From GCA-2746795 sp963747345 (lineage in GTDB: Bacteria; Chloroflexota; Anaerolineae; Promineifilales; Promineifilaceae): a stretch of DNA of 64,000 nucleotides. Below are positions 18,602-29,216 of this stretch, piece after piece. The position numbers and the translations under genes were made by a program. Each line of letters opens with the position of its first letter. The stretch's first letter is position 1. The notes under the pieces are model-generated. The model saw only the letters and a list, made by a program, of their open reading frames with translations. It did not search any database and was not told the origin of the DNA. The stretch covers positions 62,001-126,000 of the forward strand of contig CAVVFA010000001.1 of the NCBI GenBank assembly GCA_963747345.1, written 5' to 3'.

Positions 18602-19533
18602 TTACTTCCGCCCAGAGACCAACACCCCCACCAACACAAACACACTGCCAAACACCACCATCAACCCCGGCCGTTCACCAAACACAATCAACGCCAAAAT
18701 CGACGCGCGCGATCGGCTCCGCAAAAATAGTGACACCCACATACGCGGCGGGTAAATAGCCCAGCGCATAGTTAAAAGACGAATGACCGATCAACTGCGG
18801 CACAATCCCCAACGCCAAAAATAGCAAATAAACCTGCGGAGCTGTAGCCCACCATGCTGCTGCCCGTCAGCCACACCATCACCACCAGACAAATCGCCGC
18901 CGTGCCATAGACCAACGTGGCATAACTGGTCAACGACAAGCTGGGACGTAGTTTCCGCCCAATGAGAAAGTAGACTGCCCCCGCCAGCCCACCAATCAGA
19001 GCCAGCGTATTCCCGAGCAACGGCCGTTGTCCGGTAGTTAAATCAGTAGTATTTAAGAGTAAACGGCCGTTTACCACCCCCACCATCGTGCCCAAGCTAA
19101 TAATCACCGTGCCAATCAGCGCCAACGCCATGCCAATCTTCAACCAGCGCGTAAACGGTTCGCCCAGAAAAAACGGCGCAACCAGCGCCACCCACAACGG
19201 CGATGTCGAAACCAACACCGTTGAAGCCGCAATGGACGTGTAAGAAAGCGACGTAATCCAGGTGGCAAAATGCATTGCCAGCGCCACGCCAGCCACTAGC
19301 GCCAAGCCGCCAAGCGCCAGGTGTCATCGCCCGCACTTCATCTCGGTGACGGGTCAGCATAAACGGCAGCAAAATCAGGGTGGCCACCAAGGTGCGATAG
19401 GCGGCAATCACCAACGAAGGCACACCTTCAGCCTGTGCCAGCCGTGCCAAAATAGAGCCAAATGAAACGGCAAAGATACCAACGACAAGCACTAAATAAG
19501 GAGAAATACGGGGTTTTGGGGAGAGGCAGTCAT
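18602..19533 (-). CDS. EamA/DMT-family transporter (four frameshifts)
   Basis: Bridging frame changes near 19510, 19310, 18830 and 18710 gives about 310 aa with ten predicted membrane helices in two EamA repeats. Repeat 1 contains GSILARLAQAEGVPSLVIAA and IAASTVLVSTSPLWVALVAP. Repeat 2 ends with FGERPGLMVVFGSVFVLVGV before the stop at 18602. The ATG at 19533 is the best start and opens MTASPQNP. The family exports small metabolites such as amino acids or nucleotides. The shifts fall partly in short homopolymers (CCCCAAAACCCC near 19515), so sequencing error is the simplest explanation. Confidence 0.78.
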
Positions 19534-19765
19534 GAAGGTTAATTATCCTGTGCTGGAAACGGCCGTTTTTCGCGCTGAAAAACCAGTGTAGTCAGAAGCC
19601 GTAACCTGTGTTGACAAAGAACTTTTGTCTAGCTAGAATGAGGTTTACTTTTCCAGCAACAAATGGTAGCAACCAATTGCTTGAGCGGTCAATTTGGCTC
19701 TCGCAAAAATTCGAGAAACTGGAAACGTTATTCAATACCCATTTATGCAATCAAAGGAGAAGACA

Positions 19766-20378
19766 ATGTCTTTTGAATTACCCGCCTTACCTTATGCCTA
19801 CGATGCTTTAGAACCCTCCATCGATGCCCGCACCATGCAAATCCATCATGGTAAACATCATGCCGGTTACACCAACAACCTCAACAACGCCTTGGAAGGC
19901 CAAGATGCGTTGGCTGATAAAAGTATTGAAGAAATCCTGGCAAACTTAGACAGCGTGCCAGAAGCCATTCGCACCGCTGTGCGCAACAATGGTGGCGGTT
20001 ACGCCAATCATTCTCTCTTCTGGTCTATCATGAGCTCCAATGGCGGCGGCGAACCAGAAGGTGAATTAGCTGATGCCATCAATGCGACATTTGGCAGCTT
20101 CGAAGATTTCAAAGCTAGCCTTTACCAAAGCCGCCGGCACTCGCTTTGGGTCTGGTTGGGCTTGGCTCTACGTCGATGGCAGCGGCAATTTAGTCGTTGA
20201 TTCCACCCCCAATCAAGACACGCCCTTGATGGATGGCAATACGCCCATCCTCGGTTTGGACGTTTGGGAACATGCGTATTACCTCAATTATCAGAACCGT
20301 CGCCCCGACTATATTGGGGCCTGGTGGGATGTGGTAAATTGGGATGCTGTTGCGGCAAATTTTGCGGCAACAAAATAG
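19766..20378 (+). CDS. sodA: Superoxide dismutase (Mn/Fe family), one frameshift
   Basis: Start ATG 19766 after AAAGGAGAAG. Bridging a frame change near 20119 gives 203 aa. Metal ligands are visible: His in MQIHHGKHH, His in YANHSLFW, and Asp and His in LGLDVWEHAYYLNYQ. The STPNQDTPLMDG stretch is the manganese-type signature rather than the Fe-type, so sodA is favoured, though cambialistic use cannot be excluded. It detoxifies superoxide in the cytoplasm. Divergent from the EamA gene and followed by a ferredoxin, which may form an oxidative-stress pair. Confidence 0.9.
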
Positions 20379-20463
20379 GAAACGTGTATAATTAAAAGCG
20401 ATAAAGGAACGTGGACCAGTGTGTTACACTGGCAACTTGCTTAAAAGCCAAAAGGAGAATTGT

Positions 20464-20874
20464 TATGACCCACATTATTACCAGATTGTGCTTGCGTGAT
20501 ACAGCCTGCGTGGAAGTGTGCCCCGTAGAATGTATGGTTTTAGGCCAACCCGAAGCGGAATGGCCTTGGCTTGTACATCGACCCGGATACTTGCATCGAC
20601 TGTGGAGCCTGTGTTCCAGAATGCCCGTATGAAGCTATCTTCCCTGAAGAAGAAGTACCTTTCGATTTCGAAGCCCCGGCAGGTCTTTGGATTGCAAATA
20701 CCAAAGCGTTGCTGCCGGATGGTGCGCCCGTTTGCAGGCGAAATTGATGGTCATCAAGTGAAATTGCTCAATGCCAAACAATTGGCTGGTGGCGAAGTGC
20801 TTGACCTGACCGAAGATATTCCCGCGAACTACGATTTCTTCTCTGAAGGTCCCGGCTACGACGCTTTGGACTAA
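20464..20874 (+). CDS. Ferredoxin with two Fe-S cluster motifs, two frameshifts
   Basis: Start ATG 20464 after AAAGGAG. The first cluster motif, CLRDTACVEVCPVEC, follows the pattern of 7Fe/8Fe ferredoxins. Bridging a shift near 20570 restores the second, CIDCGACVPECPYEA. A further shift near 20720 restores a 50-residue C-terminal extension ending DFFSEGPGYDALD. Total about 136 aa, longer than ordinary ferredoxins (about 105). A soluble low-potential electron carrier; the partner is unknown, but HypD activase needs such a donor. A strong terminator follows. Confidence 0.85.
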
Positions 20875-20918
20875 GTACGAGTCATTGTCCGTTTAACGGA
20901 CGCTTTAAGCAAGATATT

Positions 20919-20954
20919 AGCTAACCTGGCGACTTCGTTGGGTTAGCTTTTTTT
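20919..20954 (+). terminator. Rho-independent terminator after ferredoxin
   Basis: The stem AGCTAACC / GGTTAGCT (20919-20926, 20941-20948) is followed by a seven-T run. Confidence 0.88.
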
Positions 20955-21021
20955 GTGCCTGTTGCGGAACCGATTTGCGTTGATTACAGCATGATACCAT
21001 CGAGTTCTTATGGAAGAAGAG

Positions 21022-21422
21022 ATGTTTACACATTAAACGGCCGTTCTTTCAGACCATGCTCGCTCATTTACAGGCAAACTACCCACTGGAAGCGTGTGGC
21101 ATTTTAGCGGGGACTGAGCAATCAGGTCGCTCACTTATACGCCATCGACAATGTGTTAGCCAGCCCTGTGGCTTACGAGATGGATCCCCAGCAGCAGCTC
21201 CAGGCGATGATTGACTTGGAAGAACGTGGCTGGGAAATGGTCGCCATTTTTCACTCGCACCCGGCCGGGCCAGAACGGCCGTCCCCCACTGATATTGCTC
21301 AGGCTTATTACCCAGACTGTGTCACCATTATTGTCTCGTTGGTGGATAAAGAGAGGCCAGTGGTGCGTGGTTTTCGGATTGAAAACGGCCGTTATCATGA
21401 AATCAAATTAAACGTAGAGTAA
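21022..21422 (+). CDS. JAMM/MPN-type metalloprotease-like protein (Mov34 family), two frameshifts
   Basis: The best start is ATG 21022 behind GAAGAAGAG. Small shifts near 21031 and 21127 join it to the conserved body, giving about 132 aa. The zinc site reads ...EACGILAG, then HSHPAGPERPSPTD (HxH and the distal Asp), the full JAMM set. Bacterial stand-alone members remove ubiquitin-like or sulfur-carrier tails (Mec+/QbsD type) or are of unknown role. No ubiquitin-like gene is adjacent. An AACGGCCGTT copy sits in the start region. Confidence 0.78.
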
Positions 21423-21518
21423 CCTCAACTAGGGCATTGTGTTTTAGCCTACGCATAAAATAAAAATAGAAACAGGGTATCCCACAATCCCACTACATTT
21501 AGAAGAGAGGACAGAATA

Positions 21519-22189
21519 GTGAATATCGGATATTTTCTCATCGCCGGATCAATCGGCTACATACTTGGCTCCATCCCATTTGGTTATTTGTACGTCAAAA
21601 CGAAAACAGGCAAAGACATTCGTACCATTGGCAGTGGCCGCATGGGTGGAACCAACTCTTATCGGGCTGGCGGCGTGGCTATTGGTTTGTTAACGGCCGT
21701 TAGCGATTTTCTCAAAGGCGCCGTTTCCGTATGGGTAGCCGGGTGGCTGTTTGCCGACAAAGTAGACCCCCGAAATGTTGACCTGGATTGTCACCACTGG
21801 CGGCGTGATGGCTGTTATGGGCCACAACTGGTCAATTTTCCTGAAATTCAAAGGGGGTGCTGGCACTGGCCCGAACGTGGGCTGGTCATCTGGTCGTTTG
21901 GCTGCCCATGCTGCCGATTGCCTTCGTTGTTATGCTCGGTTTATTTTGGCTAATTGGCATGGCGTCTGTGGCTTCCATGGCGATGGCGATTGTCATCCCC
22001 GTCATCTTTGCCATTCGTTACTTCATGGGCATCGACCCCACGCCGGCTTACATGGTTGGCGGGTTGATTACCTGCCTCGCCGTCGGCTGGGCGCTGCGCC
22101 CCAACTTTAAGCGCATCGCGGAAGGTAACGAGCGTGTCGTTGGCCCCCGTGCCAAACGGTTAGAACGAAAACAAGAACAAGCTGGTTAA
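21519..22189 (+). CDS. plsY: Acyl-phosphate glycerol-3-phosphate acyltransferase, two frameshifts
   Basis: GTG start 21519 after AGAAGAGAGG. Membrane enzyme making lysophosphatidate from the acyl-phosphate supplied by PlsX. Conserved loops are visible: LGSIPFGYLYVK, IGSGRMGGTNSYRAGG (usual IGSGNxGATN) and MGHNWSIFLKFKGGAGTG. Shifts near 21785 and 21870 must be bridged; the total is then about 223 aa, slightly longer than typical (about 200) with a charged C-terminal tail. The N to R and A to G changes in the second motif mark a divergent member. Confidence 0.85.
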
Positions 22190-22194
22190 AAAAA

Positions 22195-22240
22195 GAGATT
22201 GGAGATTGGAGACTACATGAATCTCCAATCTCCAATCTCT
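22195..22240. repeat. Heptamer inverted array (GAGATTG family)
   Basis: GAGATTG GAGATTG GAGA pairs with AATCTCC AATCTCC AATCTCT between the convergent plsY and binding-protein genes; same family as 7180. Confidence 0.85.
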
Positions 22241-22286
22241 CAATTTCAATCTTTACCCTCAACGACAAACGCCAAAGATTCCCTGC

Positions 22287-24710
22287 TTACTCCCCAATTT
22301 TCATTAAAGTTTCATAATGCAGCATCCCCAGCGCATCTATTTTCACGTTTTCTACACTGGGTACGGAAATGGCAAAACGCGGCGTTTGCGTAATGTCCAG
22401 AGTGGGTAAATCGACTGCCCAAAGCTGCTGCACTTGGGCGTTGAGTTCTTGCCGTTTTACGGGGTCTAGCTCGGCGCGGGCTTGCGCCACGAGTTCGTCC
22501 ATGCGGGTGCTTTCGTAGTTGGAACAGAACACGTCCTCGCTGTTATCCAGGAAGAAGTCTGTCCAGGCTGTCATGTCTAAATAGTTGACGGGACGACCAA
22601 CGGTGGGCCAGCCAAGCAAGTAGAACGGATAGTTGCACTCACTGATTTGCCCGCGATAAATGTCCCAGGGTGCGCCTTCCAGTGTCACCTTGATAGCGCC
22701 GGTTTCTTCAAGCTGCGCTTTGATGGCGGTGGCATACGCTTCTTCTTTGTTGGAATAACGGCCGTCATTCAAATACCACAGCGTAATCTCCAACGGTTTC
22801 TGCGCGGAGTAGCCTTCGCCTTGCAGCAAGAATTGAGCACGCGCCACGTCTCGTTCTGGCAGCAGCTGCAATATGGTCTGGTACTTCGTCTGGCACTGGG
22901 CTGTAAAGCGGCTTTCGTTCTCCTTCAAAGACAATATCGGCTAACGCTTCCCGATCCAAGGATAAGGCGGCCGCTTCACGCAAGCTGCGTTTGTCCCAGG
23001 GCGGCTGGCTTTGCTCAAAAATGAGGTAGCTTTTGAACGCAGATGGCCCCGTCCAACTTTGATAGCCGCCACTATTTTGCAAAGTTATAAAATCGGAATA
23101 GGGTAAACCAGTCCAGGCCACATCGACAGAGCCAAATTCCTCCAAGGAAACGCGCAAATCTGCTACCGTATCATAAAAACGCACCTTGATATTTTCAAAG
23201 GCGGGTGGCGTGCTGCCCGGCCAATTTGGATTGGCTTGCAGGCGAATGGCATCAGGTTCCCAGGTGATGATGGTGTAGGGGCCAATGCCGCCACAGGTGC
23301 TGCTGAGGTCTTCTGTGGCGGCAAAGCAATCGCTGCTGATGGGGAAGAACGGCGGCGTTGCCAGCACAGTTGGGGAAGTAGGCGGTCGGTTCTTGCAAGC
23401 GGATTTTGACAGTGTTGGCATCAATGGCTTGCACAGCATCGGCATCGCCGTAACCGTCTTCATCTGTATCTTTCAAGAAATAGATTCACCAGATATCCGC
23501 CCTGACCGAATTTGGCGCGATTGAGTGACCACACGACATCATCGGCGGTGAAGTCTGTGCCATCAGGGAATTGCAGATTGGGGCGCAGCGGGATGGTGTA
23601 TTCGAGGCCATCTTCGGATATTTGCGGCATCGCTGAGGCGAGCAGGGGCACGAGTTGGTTGTCGCTGTCTACCATGTAGAGGCCGCTCATGGTGTTCATT
23701 TTGAGTTCCCAGTTGATGAGATCAGGCGGCATGGCGGGGTCTAAATCGGTGAGCTGCCCGACCATACCGATGACGAGTTCGCCAGCGGAGGTGCCGGTTC
23801 GTGGTTCGCCAGGGTCTAACGGCCGTTCACTTTCACCATCAATCAGCAAGGCCGAGATACGCTCGACGCCGCTGTTGGCTTGCATGGCGGCTATGGCCTG
23901 GTTGAGTCGGGCGAGCAATTCCGGGTTGTCGGCGGCGACGGCAATAGCGAAAGATTTTTTGCCTAGCCAACTACCGCTTTCTGCCCCGACGGCTAGTTTG
24001 AGTTGTTCGGGGTAAGTGTCGGCAAAGTAGGAGCCGGTGAAGTTGTCCAGGATAACGGCCGTTACCTCCCCATCAACCAATGCCTGCACAGCCTCTGTGG
24101 CATTGTTGTAGGTGAACAGGTTGCTCGCAGGAATACCCAGGTCTGTGCGGGCAATCACATCGCCATAACTGATGTCCACGACGCCCACATTGATACCTGT
24201 ACTCAAGTTATTTGCACTGGTAATAGTGTCTTCATCGGCCAGCACCAACAAAACTTGTCCCACTTCCAGATAGGGGGTGGTGTAGACAATGCCTTCCATC
24301 TGAGAATCTGGCACAGGCACGGGCGGCATCACGGCATCAAATTCACGGCTGCCGTTGGCTAAACTGGCTAATACGCCTTCATAGGGGGTCACGACGAATT
24401 CATAGGCAAAGCCACCATCGGCGGCAATGCCGCTCATGATGCTTTCGTTAAAGCCGATGACGTTGCCAAACTCGTCAAAGTCGGTGAAGGGCAGATTGGG
24501 GGCATCGGTGGCGATGATGAGGTAGTCTCGATCCCCGGGTGGTTCTTCGGTAACGGCCGTTTCCGAAGCATTTTCCGGTGATGTAACCGATTTTGTGGGT
24601 GCAGGCGGGATGGGGGTAACGGCCGTTTCTGCCCCCGAATCTCCGCAGCCAACAAGTAAAACAAGCGCAAAAAGCGCCAATAACAAAGCAAGTTGTCTAA
24701 TTTTTACCAT
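22287..24710 (-). CDS. Fused substrate-binding lipoprotein: SBP_bac_3 domain plus SBP_bac_5 (oligopeptide) domain, three frameshifts
   Basis: About 807 aa after bridging shifts near 23470, 23370 and 22870. The start MVKIRQLALLL at 24710 leads to the lipobox LVGC. Residues about 60-300 form an amino-acid-type domain (LIIATDAPNLPFTDFDEFGN...SFAIAVAADNPELLARLNQ). From about 320 a peptide-type domain starts (GELVIGMVGQLTDLDPAM, DLEYTIPLRPNLQFPDGTDFTADDVVWS) and runs to the C-terminus. Each domain alone is a full-length binding protein, so this is a genuine fusion within one reading unit up to 23460. No permease is adjacent. It may feed another transporter or sense peptides and amino acids. Confidence 0.8.
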
Positions 24711-24773
24711 GCGAGGGAGTATAACAAGCTGGAAAATGGGGGGCAAACTTGCTCAGGTTCCGGTGAACACCGT

Positions 24774-25934
24774 TTAAACCACATTATATTCTTCCACCAA
24801 TCGCCCTTCGGCAAATCGTTGGTAGTCGAGCATGGAAACATCCAGTGTGGCGGCCGCGCCATCCAAAATAAATTCAGACATGAGAAGCCCCGCTATGGGC
24901 CCGTGCATAAAGCCATGCCCGGAGAATCCGGCGACGATGAAATAACCCGCCATTTGTGCCACGCCACCCAAGACGGGGTGAGCGTCGGGGGTGACTTCGT
25001 ATAGCCCAGCCCAGCCGGATTGCCGCCCTGCATTGGCTAACACGGGTAATCGATTGATAGCCGTTTCCATGTGGGTAAATTCCCAGTCTTCATCAACGGT
25101 TTGGTCGAAGCCCGGTTTTTGGCCTGGATTAGACATGCCGGTGAGCAGCCCGTTCCCTTCGCGGTGAAAGTAGAGGCTCTGGGCAAAGTCGATGATGAAG
25201 GGGAAATCTTTGGGGATGTCGGGCACGGCGGTGGTGGTGAGCATTTGGCGGCGCACGGCGGTGATGGGGAGTGGCACGCCCACCATGTCGCTGACAACGC
25301 CAGCCCAAGGGCCGGCGGCATTGACGACGGTATTGCACTGGATGGTGCCTTGGTTGGTGTGAACGGCCGTTATCTTGCCATTTTGGGTCTCTATGCTGGA
25401 AACGGCCGTTTCCGTAAGCGCTGTCACACCCAACCGTCGCGCCGCGTTGATATAACCGTTGACCACCCCGTTGGGATCAGCCAGTCCGTCTCCTTTGTGG
25501 TACGTGCCAGCCAGCACATCATCGGCGGCAAGCAAGGGAATACGCTGCCGAATTTCATCGCCAGTCAACCATTCAGTGGGGACGCCGAGGCTGTTTTGCA
25601 GGGCGACATTGTGTTCAAACTTGGCAACATCGCGCTCGTTTGTGAGCAGGAACAGGTATCCGGGCCACTGTAAATCAATAGCTTGCCCTGTTTCCGCTTC
25701 AAACCGTTCCAACATAGGCAAACTAAGCTGCGACAGCCGGATGTTGATTTCTGTGCTGAATTGGTAGCGGATGCCACCGGCACAGCGTCCCGTCGCACCT
25801 AGGCCAAAGAATGCTTCGCGCTCCAATAAAACGACATCGGTGCAACCACGCAGCGCCAAATGGTAGGCGGTACTCGCCCCCATCACGCCGCCGCCGATGA
25901 TGACGATTTGTGCGGTTTTCGGTAAATTGCTCAT
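24774..25934 (-). CDS. FAD-dependent oxidoreductase of the DAO family
   Basis: 386 aa. The N-terminal FAD motif is VIIGGGVMGASTAYHLALRG; the ATGRCAGGIRYQFSTE string and C-terminal AGLYEVTPDAHPVLG...FSGHGFMHGP are typical of sarcosine oxidase beta / glycine oxidase / proline-type amine oxidases. It oxidises secondary amines or amino acids; the exact substrate is not determinable. It lies 40 bp downstream of an ornithine-cyclodeaminase-family gene, so a proline or cyclic-imine substrate is a reasonable guess. Intact. Confidence 0.85.
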   Translation of the reverse strand: MSNLPKTAQIVIIGGGVMGASTAYHLALRGCTDVVLLEREAFFGLGATGRCAGGIRYQFSTEINIRLSQLSLPMLERFEAETGQAIDLQWPGYLFLLTNERDVAKFEHNVALQNSLGVPTEWLTGDEIRQRIPLLAADDVLAGTYHKGDGLADPNGVVNGYINAARRLGVTALTETAVSSIETQNGKITAVHTNQGTIQCNTVVNAAGPWAGVVSDMVGVPLPITAVRRQMLTTTAVPDIPKDFPFIIDFAQSLYFHREGNGLLTGMSNPGQKPGFDQTVDEDWEFTHMETAINRLPVLANAGRQSGWAGLYEVTPDAHPVLGGVAQMAGYFIVAGFSGHGFMHGPIAGLLMSEFILDGAAATLDVSMLDYQRFAEGRLVEEYNVV

Positions 25935-25973
25935 AATGACTGCCTCCCTGATGGCGGATTACGCCTTCTGCCT

Positions 25974-26969
25974 TTACATGTCTATTTCTGTGCCTAGACC
26001 TAATCTCTCTGCATTTTGCAATACGATTTGAGCTGCTGCGGCATCCTGGACGGCAATGCCGACGGATTTGAAGAAGGTGATTTGCTCTGCGGCGGTACGG
26101 CCTGATTTTTGGCCTGCGATGATTTCGCCTAACTCAGCATGGATGTGGCTGGCCTCAATGTGGCCTGCCTCGATGGGTTGGATGAGATCGCCTGCTTCAG
26201 CGAGAACGGCCGTTACTGAATCCACCACTACCAGCGAGCGCTGCACCGTCTCGGTATCAACCTCGCGCATAGTCGGTAAATAGGAGCCGACGCCGTTGAT
26301 GTGCGTGCCTGCTTGGAGGAAACGGCCGTTAAACACCGGTTGAGAGGAAGTTGTTGCCGTACAAATTATATCGGCTCCCGTGACTGCCTCGTCGGGGCTT
26401 TCGGCAATTCGTATATTTTGGGGAATGGGGCCGTATCCCTGCATCTCGTCGGCAAAACGGGTGATGGCTTCGCTGTCCAGACCAAAAACGCGCACTTCTT
26501 GAATGTTGCGCACCGTGCAAACGGCTTCAAGCTGTGTTCGCGCTTGCACGCCGCTGCCAAAGATAGCAACCGTGCGGGCATCTGCTCGCGCCAATACATC
26601 GGTAGCCGCCCCCGAGGCCGCCCCGGTGCGGATGGCTGTTAGTGAACCACCTTCCATCATGCATAACGGCCGTCCTGTGGTTGCATCCAGCGCCAGCACC
26701 AACGCATAAATAACAGGTTCGCCTCGCTGCACATTCTCCGGAAACACCGACACAATTTTGACGCCAAGTGCTGGATTGGGTTCCGCTTGCAAATACGCAG
26801 GCATCACCAATGTCATGCCGGCCTGTTCAGCCACACTTACCCGACTGCGCAGCGGCATGTCAACTTGTCCCCATGCCAGACCGGCATAGGCCGTTTTCAT
26901 AGCCGCAATGGCCTCAGCCATCGGCAAGGCGGTGCGCACATCGTTTGCGGATAATACCCGTATTTTCAT
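25974..26969 (-). CDS. Ornithine cyclodeaminase / mu-crystallin family protein
   Basis: 331 aa from the ATG at 26969, nine codons inside the longest frame. Rossmann NAD(P) motif AIFGSGVQARTQLEAV. The N-terminal substrate region has MTLVMPAYLQAEPNPALGVKIV and LCMMEGGSLTAIRTGAASG. Members convert ornithine to proline, or reduce cyclic imines such as 1-pyrroline-2-carboxylate. It is in an apparent operon with the DAO-type oxidase. With HypD elsewhere in the window, proline and hydroxyproline metabolism is a likely setting, but the two activities cannot be separated by sequence reading alone. Confidence 0.87.
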   Translation of the reverse strand: MKIRVLSANDVRTALPMAEAIAAMKTAYAGLAWGQVDMPLRSRVSVAEQAGMTLVMPAYLQAEPNPALGVKIVSVFPENVQRGEPVIYALVLALDATTGRPLCMMEGGSLTAIRTGAASGAATDVLARADARTVAIFGSGVQARTQLEAVCTVRNIQEVRVFGLDSEAITRFADEMQGYGPIPQNIRIAESPDEAVTGADIICTATTSSQPVFNGRFLQAGTHINGVGSYLPTMREVDTETVQRSLVVVDSVTAVLAEAGDLIQPIEAGHIEASHIHAELGEIIAGQKSGRTAAEQITFFKSVGIAVQDAAAAQIVLQNAERLGLGTEIDM

Positions 26970-27151
26970 AGGAATTTCTCTACCGAGGTAAACCACAAAA
27001 AGATTTCAAAATCACCATCACGCAAAATTGTGGTTTCCTTTAAGGAAAAGCCGGTTTCGCACACTTTTATTTCCGAAAACTTTCCCGCTTTTACCACAAC
27101 GCCTTTTTTCGCGTCAATTCACGTTAATTTGTTGCTGATATTTATATTGCC

Positions 27152-28396
27152 TTATGGCGTCCAAATCAATTCTGGCGGCCAATGGGTGCCGTCAATTTCT
27201 TTCCGACTCAGTTGATAAACGCCCAAGCCAGAGAGGGCGGCACAGTCGCCTGTGGCCGTACAACTTAATTGTCCGGTTACGCCTGTATAGTTATCTGTAG
27301 CGGAAAGTTTATCGCGCATGGCTTGTAATCCAACGAGTACATTTCCTCGATTATCTACCTGCGCGACAGATTCGATGGTATCTAGCAGCAAGTTGGTGGC
27401 ATCGTAGGCATAGGTGATATAGGGGCTGATTGGTGGTTGTGCGTAACGGCCGTTCCACCGTTCCAAAAACGTATCATAGGCCACATCATCCACCACCGCC
27501 CCCAGGATATACATGCCATTGATAATAGGGGCACCCACGCTCACCGGAAAGTGCGCATTAAACAAGCTTGTACCGCCTATTAAAACGGCATTCTGCAACT
27601 CGGTGAATTCAGGGATACGATTGGCAATTAAATTGGCTTCTGGCTCAAAGACGGGCAAGTATAAAACGTCAGGTTTTGCCGTATTCGCCTCACTCAAAAT
27701 CGATACGACGCTGTTATCCCCAGGAGAAATACTACTTTGGAATATAATCTGACCGCCCAAATTCTCAAAAGCATCCGCAAAGGCCAGACGCAGGTCATTG
27801 CTGACATCGGTTTCATCGTAGATGATGGCGGCCGTACGGGCATTGACTTGGTTAAAGGCAAAATCAGCCGCTACCTGAGCCTGGTACGCATCACTAGGCA
27901 CGGTGCGATAGAAGCCGGGTTGCCACAAGTCGCCAGTCAAACGGGAGGCCGTGGCAGAGGGGGAGATGAGAGTAAGGCCAAGCGATTCAACAATGGGAAC
28001 GGCCGTTTCCGCATCCACACTGCACGTAGGCCCAATAATGCCAATCACATCATCATCTTCAACCACAAGTTCAGCAGCAATTTCCGCCACCACTGGATCA
28101 CAACCCGAATCTGTCACCACCAACTCAATCTTGTGATCCAGCAGAGTATTGTCACGATCAAGAATCGCCATTTCAATAGCACGTTGACTGTCTTCCCCCA
28201 GATACGCAGCATCCCCCGACAACGCCGCCATCGTACCCATGCGAATGGGTTCTCCCCGATTTACAGCAATACAGCCCAATGGATCCGTACACCTGATTTC
28301 AGGTGCATTGCAAGCACCTAGTAGTAGCCCTAAAAATAAAAACAAGGCCAGGAAAACGTAAAACGAAAGTTTGTTTTCCAGACCTTGTAAGTTCAT
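27152..28396 (-). CDS. Branched-chain amino-acid-type ABC substrate-binding lipoprotein
   Basis: 414 aa, Peripla_BP_6 fold. The signal ends in LLLGAC (Cys about residue 29), followed by CTDPLGCIAVNRGEPIRMG. A near-identical opening, CTD..GCVEV..GDPI, begins both domains of the tandem binding protein at the other end of this operon, so the two genes are paralogues. Binding-lobe motifs include GIIGPTCSVDAETAVPIV and LISPSATA. It is the last gene of the liv cluster (90 bp after livF) and gives the transporter a second binding protein. Confidence 0.88.
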   Translation of the reverse strand: MNLQGLENKLSFYVFLALFLFLGLLLGACNAPEIRCTDPLGCIAVNRGEPIRMGTMAALSGDAAYLGEDSQRAIEMAILDRDNTLLDHKIELVVTDSGCDPVVAEIAAELVVEDDDVIGIIGPTCSVDAETAVPIVESLGLTLISPSATASRLTGDLWQPGFYRTVPSDAYQAQVAADFAFNQVNARTAAIIYDETDVSNDLRLAFADAFENLGGQIIFQSSISPGDNSVVSILSEANTAKPDVLYLPVFEPEANLIANRIPEFTELQNAVLIGGTSLFNAHFPVSVGAPIINGMYILGAVVDDVAYDTFLERWNGRYAQPPISPYITYAYDATNLLLDTIESVAQVDNRGNVLVGLQAMRDKLSATDNYTGVTGQLSCTATGDCAALSGLGVYQLSRKEIDGTHWPPELIWTP

Positions 28397-28486
28397 GTTT
28401 TCTACTCCACCCTAACCTTCCCTTTATCATGAATGGGAGGCTGTCTCTCCCCCTCCCTCTCAAGAAAAGGGTCAGAAAGGGGTAAC

Positions 28487-29200
28487 TTACTCAATACCCA
28501 AATACGCCTTTTGCACTGTCGGATCATTCCTCAGCGCCTCTGCCGAGTCACTCAAAACAATCTCGCCCGTCTGCAAAACATAGCCGCGATTCGCCACCTT
28601 TAGCGCCATATGAGCATTTTGCTCAACCAACAACACTGTAGTGCCTGTTTTGTTCACCTCCACAATTGTATCGAAGATGAGTTCTACCAACACCGGAGCC
28701 AACCCCATTGAAGGCTCATCCATGAGAATCAGCCGAGGTTTAGACATTAAGGCGCGCCCCGTGGCTAACATTTGCTGCTCGCCACCACTCATCGTGCCAG
28801 CTATCTGTTTCTGCCGTTCCTCCAGTCGTGGAAACAAAGAAAAGACATATTCCAAATCATGCGCAATGCCAGCTTTGTCCTTACGATGATAAGCGCCCAT
28901 TTCCAGGTTGTCCATTACGGTTAGCCGAGAAAAAATGCCACGACCTTCTGGGACCATTGCCATGCCCTTAGCTACCAACTCATGCGCTTTATAACCGCTT
29001 AAATCTTCACCATCAAAAATAACAGACCCACCACGTGGCGAAAGCAGTCCGCATATTGTGCGTAATGTTGTTGTTTTACCCGCCCCGTTCCCTCCAATCA
29101 AAGAGACAATTTCGCCTTCTTCAACGGATACAGAAATGCCTTTTAACGCTTGGATATTGCCATAATAGGCATGAACATCTTTTATTTCAAGTAAAGCCAT
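28487..29200 (-). CDS. livF: Branched-chain amino acid ABC transporter ATPase LivF
   Basis: 237 aa from the ATG at 29200, preceded by AGGAGGAGCG; the 18-codon upstream extension lacks a ribosome site. Walker A is GGNGAGKTT, the signature MSGGEQQMLATGRAL, Walker B LILMDEPSMGLAP, and the H-loop region LLVEQNAHMAL is the LivF type. It energises uptake with LivG. The start lies 16 bp after the livG stop. Intact. Confidence 0.95.
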   Translation of the reverse strand: MALLEIKDVHAYYGNIQALKGISVSVEEGEIVSLIGGNGAGKTTTLRTICGLLSPRGGSVIFDGEDLSGYKAHELVAKGMAMVPEGRGIFSRLTVMDNLEMGAYHRKDKAGIAHDLEYVFSLFPRLEERQKQIAGTMSGGEQQMLATGRALMSKPRLILMDEPSMGLAPVLVELIFDTIVEVNKTGTTVLLVEQNAHMALKVANRGYVLQTGEIVLSDSAEALRNDPTVQKAYLGIE

Positions 29201-29216
29201 GTTTGCCGCTCCTCCT

